The notes below the pieces were generated by a model. That model saw only the letters and a program-made list of their open reading frames with translations, was not told where the DNA came from and ran no database searches. 19,192 nt of DNA from the NCBI GenBank assembly GCA_963833505.1, contig CAWHYG010000011.1:1-19192 (forward strand), read 5' to 3'. The stretch comes from CAWHYG01 sp963833505. Its GTDB lineage: Bacteria > Eisenbacteria > RBG-16-71-46 > CAIMUX01. The translations under genes and the position numbers were made by a program. Shown here one piece after another: positions 14,924 through 19,192 of the stretch (its first letter is position 1; each line of letters begins with the position of its first letter).

Positions 14924-15757
14924 CTACCGCAGGGCGGCCCGTCCCTCAACCCCTGCTCGGGCGATTCGCTTCCGGCGTCGCTGGCTGCCGGACGGGGTCG
15001 GTGTTGGAGAGGTCGCGGCTTGGCCCGGCCGGAGCCTCCGCCGGTAGCTGTCTCCTTCGATGACGATCTGATAGGCGTTGTGGGCCAGGCGGTCGATGGC
15101 GCTCTGGGCGAGGATGGGATCATCGAAGAGCGCGATCCATTCGTCGATGGTGCGATTGCTGGTGAAGATGGTGGAGGCCCGTCGATGCCGTTCGATGATG
15201 ACCTCGTAGACGTCACTCGATTGCGTGGGGTCGAGCCGCCGCAGTCCGAAATCATCGACGATGAGAAGGTCGGGGGCGAGGAGGCGCCGCACGGCGCGCT
15301 CCCGCGAGTGGTCGGCCTGGGCCTGATGGAGTTCCTTGAGCATCCGATCGGCGCGCAGGAAGAGAACGCGCCGGCCGGCGCGGCAGGCGGCGTGCCCAAG
15401 GCAGCATGCGAGCAGCGTCTTGCCGACCCCGACCGGGCCGAGGAAGAGGACATCCTCCGCCCGGTCGATGAATCCGAGGCCGAAGAGATCGCGCACGCGA
15501 TCGCGATCGAAGGTGATGGGAGCTTCCCAGTCGAAGCTTTCCAGTGCGCGCACCTCGTCGAAGTTCGCCCTGATCAGGCGCGAGGCCAGGTTGTTCTCCT
15601 CTCGCCGATCGATCTCGTCCTGCAGAATCAACTCGAGGAAATCCTCAGGGCTCAGTGGGGCTTTCTTGGCGTAGGCCGCGCGGTCCGGCAGGGTCGCCAG
15701 GATCCCCGAGAGCTTGAGGCGCTTGAGCACCGTGTTCAGTGAGGGTTTGGTCTCCAT
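14924..15757 (-). CDS. istB: IS21 helper ATPase IstB
   Basis: 277 aa from ATG 15757, chosen for AAGGAGGT at 8 nt upstream; the frame is open further back to 15844 but without a good site. 'LNTVLKRLKLSGILATLPDR' is the typical N-terminal helix region. Walker A is GPVGVGKT (107-114), Walker B is LLIVDDFG (164-171) and sensor-like 'STIFTSNR' spans 195-202. The C-terminal 'AIDRLAHNAYQIVIEGDSYR' is the family signature. IstB oligomerises on target DNA and stimulates IstA strand transfer. Its 5' end overlaps the 3' end of istA by 113 nt. The basic Thr/Pro-rich tail is slightly longer than usual. Confidence 0.95.
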   Translation of the reverse strand: METKPSLNTVLKRLKLSGILATLPDRAAYAKKAPLSPEDFLELILQDEIDRREENNLASRLIRANFDEVRALESFDWEAPITFDRDRVRDLFGLGFIDRAEDVLFLGPVGVGKTLLACCLGHAACRAGRRVLFLRADRMLKELHQAQADHSRERAVRRLLAPDLLIVDDFGLRRLDPTQSSDVYEVIIERHRRASTIFTSNRTIDEWIALFDDPILAQSAIDRLAHNAYQIVIEGDSYRRRLRPGQAATSPTPTPSGSQRRRKRIARAGVEGRAALR

Positions 15758-17342
15758 GAGAAAGGACCTCCTTGGGGGTCGGCGGTTGATGGGTGAAGCT
15801 GCCCTCGTGACGAAGAAACCGGGAGGGCAGCGGGATGAGAACACCGGCCGTTGCGGCGGGCGGTTGGCGGAGCGCCCGGGTGACGATGTCCTCGAGACGG
15901 CGCACGTTGATGAGTTCGAAGGCCAGAGCGCGGGCGCAGGCCTCCTCCAGCCGTCCGGTGCCGTACTTTTGAGCCAGGCGCAGAAGCTTCTGGGCCTGAC
16001 GGAGCTTGCTCCAGGGGAAATCGCCCGCCAGGAGCTGCTCGGCGAAGCGGCCGACGTTGGCGCCGAGCTGGCGGGCGTCAGCGATGACGCGATCGGGATC
16101 GCGGCGGGCGTAGGCAGCGAGAACCTTGGGGTAATCGTCGTAATCGGTGGAGCGTCCGCCCGGCTTCTGCGGCTGGTGCGTCTTGATCAGCTTTTCCCGG
16201 AGGTAGATGCGCACGAGGGAGCGATCCCCGCGGACGGTCACCTTCTGCCGCAGATAGGCCGTGGGCACGGAGTAGAGGGCCTTGCGAAACTGCACATGGT
16301 GATCGGGGTGGACGGTGCACTCGGCCCAGTGCGGCGTGTCGAATCGCGGGCCGATGAGCGGCAGCAGCAGCGACCGCTCCTCTTCCTCGAACATGGGCAG
16401 AGGCCGACGACCGGTGGTGCCGTGAATGCGCAGTCCGGCGGTGTCGCGGCACCATCGGATGGCCTCGCGCTGCACGTGCGCTTGATCGAGGAAGGACTCG
16501 CCGCGGAAGAAGTTCTCGCGCACGTAGGGCACCATCCTCTCCACGTGCGGCTTGGCCGTTGGATCCTCCGGCGGGGCGGGATCAATCACGAACCCGCGGT
16601 AGGCGCCATACTCAGAGAACGTCCTCTGGAAGATGGGGTCGAAGCGGTCGGCCTTGCTGATGGCGGCGCTCAGGTTGTCGAGAATCATGCGCCGGGTCAC
16701 GCCGGAGAAAAACTCCCAGGCGGCTTCGATGCCGTCGATGACGTCGAAGATCGTCTGGCGTCGCGTGACGTGGACGTACATGTGTCGACTGTGGATGAGC
16801 ACGACGATGAGTGCGTAGAGCAGCCGGCGACAACCTTCGATGGGGTCGAAGATGTAGCCCAACCGACCGAAGTCGAACTGGCTGACCTCGCCGGGCTGGG
16901 TTGGGGCGCATCGCACCGTGCCGCGTCCACCGCCGAAACCGCAGTGGTGGACGGCGAAACGATGAAGGGAACTGTAGGGGACCTCGATTCCCTGGCGCAG
17001 AAGAAGCTGATGAACCTTGGTCAGCTTCAGGCCGCGCCTCTCTCCGGAGGGCGGCGCCAGCCAGTCCCGGATCCGCTGTTCGTGGGGACGAAGCAGGTTC
17101 TCGCTCTGGGCCTCCGGAACCCTTGGTCCCGGCCGGAGCTTCGCCACCACCGTGGCCGCCAGCGCCTCGTCCGGGTCCCGGGTTCCCGGCTCCCAGCCGA
17201 GTTCGCGCGCCGACTTCAGATAGGAACGGACGGTCTTACGATCGCGGCCCGTCGCCGCCTGGACTGCCACCTGGCTCTCGCCCCGGTGCAGGCGGACGAG
17301 GACCTCCAAAACTTCCCACATCCCATGCTCCCTGTAGACCAT
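15645..17342 (-). CDS. istA: IS21 transposase IstA
   Basis: 565 aa from ATG 17342, which has GGGAGGT 4-5 nt upstream; the in-frame GTG at 17348 lies within that site. An N-terminal HTH ('AVQAATGRDRKTVRSYLK', about 26-43) precedes the rve core with Asp in 'SQFDFGRLGY' (about D157), Asp in 'MILDNLSAAI' (about D222) and Glu in 'AKPHVERMVPYVRENFF' (about E268). A Mu-like C-terminal domain follows ('QFRKALYSVPTAYLRQKVTVRGD'). The usual C-terminal 'P-x-FLRHE' motif is present ('PSRFLRHEGSF'), but the frame continues ~40 residues further into istB as a low-complexity tail. The natural stop may have been lost. Confidence 0.94.
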   Translation of the reverse strand: MVYREHGMWEVLEVLVRLHRGESQVAVQAATGRDRKTVRSYLKSARELGWEPGTRDPDEALAATVVAKLRPGPRVPEAQSENLLRPHEQRIRDWLAPPSGERRGLKLTKVHQLLLRQGIEVPYSSLHRFAVHHCGFGGGRGTVRCAPTQPGEVSQFDFGRLGYIFDPIEGCRRLLYALIVVLIHSRHMYVHVTRRQTIFDVIDGIEAAWEFFSGVTRRMILDNLSAAISKADRFDPIFQRTFSEYGAYRGFVIDPAPPEDPTAKPHVERMVPYVRENFFRGESFLDQAHVQREAIRWCRDTAGLRIHGTTGRRPLPMFEEEERSLLLPLIGPRFDTPHWAECTVHPDHHVQFRKALYSVPTAYLRQKVTVRGDRSLVRIYLREKLIKTHQPQKPGGRSTDYDDYPKVLAAYARRDPDRVIADARQLGANVGRFAEQLLAGDFPWSKLRQAQKLLRLAQKYGTGRLEEACARALAFELINVRRLEDIVTRALRQPPAATAGVLIPLPSRFLRHEGSFTHQPPTPKEVLSHGDQTLTEHGAQAPQALGDPGDPAGPRGLRQESPTEP

Positions 17343-17345
17343 GAC

Positions 17346-17365
17346 CACCTCCCTGGTTGGAGGTG
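17346..17365 (-). promoter_or_regulatory. Hairpin containing the istA RBS
   Basis: CACCTCC (17346-17352) and GGAGGTG (17359-17365) form a perfect 7-bp stem with a 6-nt loop. In the minus-strand mRNA the downstream arm is the GGAGGTG ribosome-binding site of istA, so translation would be limited when it folds. Confidence 0.5.
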
Positions 17366-17509
17366 ATGATGACCGGCCAGGGTCTCAGGAGGGTCACGCC
17401 CATCGCCCGGTCAACCGCCGAAGGGGGTGGGGAATGACCCTGAGAATCAGTGGGGAATGATCGTGAGAAAAACGCCCGTTAGGCTGGGGAATGATCCTGA
17501 GAAATGACA

Positions 17510-17764
17510 GCCAGGATACCTCAGAATCCCGCCCTCGACGCCGATCTGATTCACGTATTCCGGGGGAGCACCCGCGTTCGCTAAGTCATTTTCGACGGTC
17601 AACGCGATCTCCGCATAGAGAGTCCCGGGAACGGCGCGCCCCATCTCATCCAACCATAAGTCTCGAAACAGGTTGTGCTGCTGCTGGAATCCATCTCCGA
17701 TGCACCCGACCGCGCCTGCTGCAGTCGTCCCACTGGCGTCCGCGTACAAATAGTCATCCATGTG
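17510..17764 (-). pseudogene. Internal part of the broken surface-protein gene
   Basis: It encodes about 85 residues from 'HMDDYLYADASGTTAAGAVGCIGDGFQQQ' through 'TLYAEIALTVENDLANAG' to 'VNQIGVEGGILRYPG'. It is in frame with 14536-14838 across the IS21 insertion (one duplication copy removed). Upstream, at about 17765, the frame enters the terminal repeat of ISL3 copy 2, so the rest of the gene, including any signal peptide, lies beyond the window or is lost. I do not recognise the domain; an extracellular enzyme or adhesin is possible, but unsupported. Confidence 0.8.
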
Positions 17765-17765
17765 G

Positions 17766-19192
17766 GAAAAGTGGCGCCTCTCGATTTCCCGTGGAATCAA
17801 GCTCATAGGATGACCTGGGCCCAGGGGTCATGATCGAGAGAGCACCGTTGGTAGATCTTCAGTTTGAAGTACTCGGGATCCCGGAACCCATGAGCGCGGC
17901 GGCGTATCTGGCCGATAATGCCGTTGATCGACTCGACCAGCCCCATCTTGATTCCGTGCTCGAACCCACCCATCAACTTGTCCAGGTTGTCGCGGATACG
18001 GTAGCCGATCTTTACCAGCGGCCGCAGCCGGCTGTAGATGGCCATGTGGCACCAGGTGAGAAGTGCATTGCGGAGCGCTCCCAGACGGACCCACGGGTAG
18101 TGGAAGATCCCGCGGAGATTCTCCTTCAAGAGGTAAGCCCGCTCCAGCTGACGGTTGCGCGTGAGCAATCGCCCGAGGAGACGTTTGGACGAGAGATCAA
18201 GGGCCTCCCGCGCCATGAGCAGCATCCACTTCTTCACCTTGAGGGTTCGTCCGAGATCATCCTTCGGTGCGGCCCCGAAAGTCTCGCGCCGGATCTCGTC
18301 CACCGCCTCGTTCACCCACTTGATGATGTGGAACCGGTCGAGCAAGTGAATGGCGTGGGGAACGGCGCGATCAATCGCGTTGCGATAGGCCTGGCTCAGA
18401 TCACTCACCACCCCGATGATCTTCCGCCGGCCTTTCGGCCCGAGCTCCCGGAAGAAGGCCAGCAGCGTCTCCTCCTTCTTTCCTTCACCGATCCACACCA
18501 CCTTGCCCGTTTCCAGGTCCGTCACCACCGTGAAGTAGACATGTCCGCCGGTCCGGGAGACCTCGTCCACTCCGATCCAGCGCAAGCCGTCCAGAGAGGG
18601 AGCGGGCCCTCCCAGCGCCAGCTCGATCGACTCCTTGTCCAACCGCGCCACCGTGTCCAGGAAAGCCTCGCCATGCGCGCGACCTCCGAGATCGCCAGGC
18701 GACGGCAAAGACCGACGATCAACTCGAAGAAGTGCCGGGTCATCCGGTGGCCGGGAGACTCCCAGGGCATCCGCTCCACCCGGGTCCCACCGCAACAGAA
18801 CACGCGCCAAGGCGTGTAGACCACCCAGCTCTCGAAGTCGCCCATCGACCGCTCCCGCCAGCGCCGCTCCTCCGCCTCCTGGAACGCCAACTCGCGATGG
18901 CTTTTCCCACACTCCGGACACTGGTGCCCCTCACGCAAATCTCGAATCCGGATAAGTTTGATCGGTGGCCGCCCGGCCACGGCCGCCTCCTCGGTCTCGA
19001 CTTCCACCACCGCAAACCCTTGCAGACCCCAGACGTTTCTGAGAACGTCTCTTTGCTCCTGGCCACCCATCCGTGCCCTCCTTCTTGGACGAAGAAGGCA
19101 CCATGGAAAACCAGGAGCTTTCTCTTTGCAACCCTGCTCTCACCAGCACATTCCGGCCCCAAGCCCTTTCAGCACGGAAATTCGAGAGGAGC
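17766..19192 (-). mobile_element. ISL3-family element, copy 2 (right end just beyond the window)
   Basis: The left terminal repeat starts at about 17766 (GAAAAGTGGCGCCTCTCG). The last bases of the window, read on the complement (GCTCCTCTCGAATTTCCGTG), align to the same repeat from about its ninth base, so the element should end roughly 8 bp past 19192 (about 1.43 kb in total). The target duplication cannot be checked. It interrupts the surface-protein gene on its 5' side. Confidence 0.88.
17803..19070 (-). pseudogene. ISL3-family transposase with single-base frameshift
   Basis: ATG 19070 has GGAGGG upstream, as in copy 1. The first frame encodes the zinc site 'CPECGKSHRE' and runs to 'ISEVARMARLSW'. 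The sequence then needs another frame, 'DTVARLDKESIELALGG', and continues through 'WIGVDEVSRTGG' (first Asp), 'VVSDLSQAY' (second Asp), 'LLDRFHIIKWVNEAV', 'GLVESINGIIGQIRRRAHGFRD' (third catalytic residue) to the stop at 17803. Copy 1 reads 'SWDTVARID' across the same point. Loss of one G in TGG(G)ACACG (about 18657-18661) explains the shift. Apart from that, the ~422-aa protein is complete. A sequencing error or a real inactivating mutation are both possible. Confidence 0.9.

Larger units (their letters stand above)
14845..17509 (-). mobile_element. Complete IS21-family insertion sequence (2665 bp)
   Basis: It starts TGTCAC and ends TGACA as IS21 elements do. Terminal inverted repeats share TTCTCA-x4-CATTCCCC. 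Extra copies are present: two at the left (14851-14868, 14874-14892) and three at the right (17429-17446, 17452-17469, 17486-17503), typical IS21 multiple terminal sites. GCCAGG is duplicated at 14839-14844 and 17510-17515. It carries istA and istB on the minus strand, both with intact motifs, so it is potentially active. It sits inside the broken surface-protein gene. Confidence 0.95.

Noticed and set aside
15714..17366. 550-aa plus-strand frame opposite istA
   Set aside because: Antisense shadow of a well-supported gene.
1..19192. CRISPR arrays, tRNA or rRNA genes, defence systems
   Set aside because: No regularly spaced repeats, cloverleaf-like stretch or rRNA-like sequence was seen. All proteins other than the surface and membrane proteins and the pRiA4b ORF-3-family protein are transposon functions.

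Overview
The window is a GC-rich bacterial segment. Its left third (1 to about 6.0 kb) carries ordinary chromosomal-type genes. The rest (about 6.8 to 19.2 kb) is a pile-up of mobile elements, several of them inserted into host genes or into each other. Two large surface or secreted proteins, and a third one broken by transposons, end in the same kind of short C-terminal domain (FlgD-like / type IX-secretion-sorting-like, with an 'F/L-DV-GR-V ... G-YF-RL' pattern). That domain style and the GC content suggest a Bacteroidetes/FCB-like or candidate-phylum (for example Eisenbacteria-type) organism. This is inference; there is no rRNA or other marker gene here.

Layout. 239-3739 (+) encodes a 1166-aa protein with the C-terminal sorting-like domain but no visible signal peptide. 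3805-5955 (-) encodes a secreted 716-aa protein of 14 LVIVD-type repeats plus the same C-terminal domain. The two genes converge on a strong hairpin. About 800 bp of apparently non-coding DNA follows. Then comes a tiny two-helix membrane protein gene of YgaP/DUF2892 type (6765-), split near its 3' end by a complete IS256-family element (6916-8384) with an 8-bp target duplication; its original last codons survive at 8393-8421. A pRiA4b ORF-3-family gene (8528-9163, -) separates this from a three-gene transposon (about 9232-12500). That transposon encodes a zinc-finger/HTH protein, a Mu/TnsB-like DDE transposase and an ExeA/TniB-like AAA ATPase, bounded by long inverted repeats. It abuts, and seems to truncate, an older IS relic made of an integrase-type transposase N-terminus and a frameshifted zinc-finger companion (12497 to about 13000).

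Next are an ISL3-family element whose transposase lacks its C-terminus (about 13235-14435), the 3' part of a broken surface-protein gene (14536-14844), a complete IS21-family element (14845-17509, istA/istB, 6-bp target duplication), the preceding part of the same broken gene (17510 to about 17764), and a second, diverged ISL3-family element with a one-base frameshift (about 17766 to past the window end). Deleting the IS256 and IS21 elements together with one copy of each target duplication restores an uninterrupted reading frame in both host genes, which is direct evidence of recent insertion.

The most interesting shared feature is that all six transposon lead genes are preceded by an inverted repeat. 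In five cases it involves or closely brackets the ribosome-binding site or start codon. This would fold in mRNA entering from outside and could protect against read-through expression. The most novel-looking unit is the three-gene transposon with its zinc-finger/HTH accessory protein. All transposase genes lie on the minus strand.
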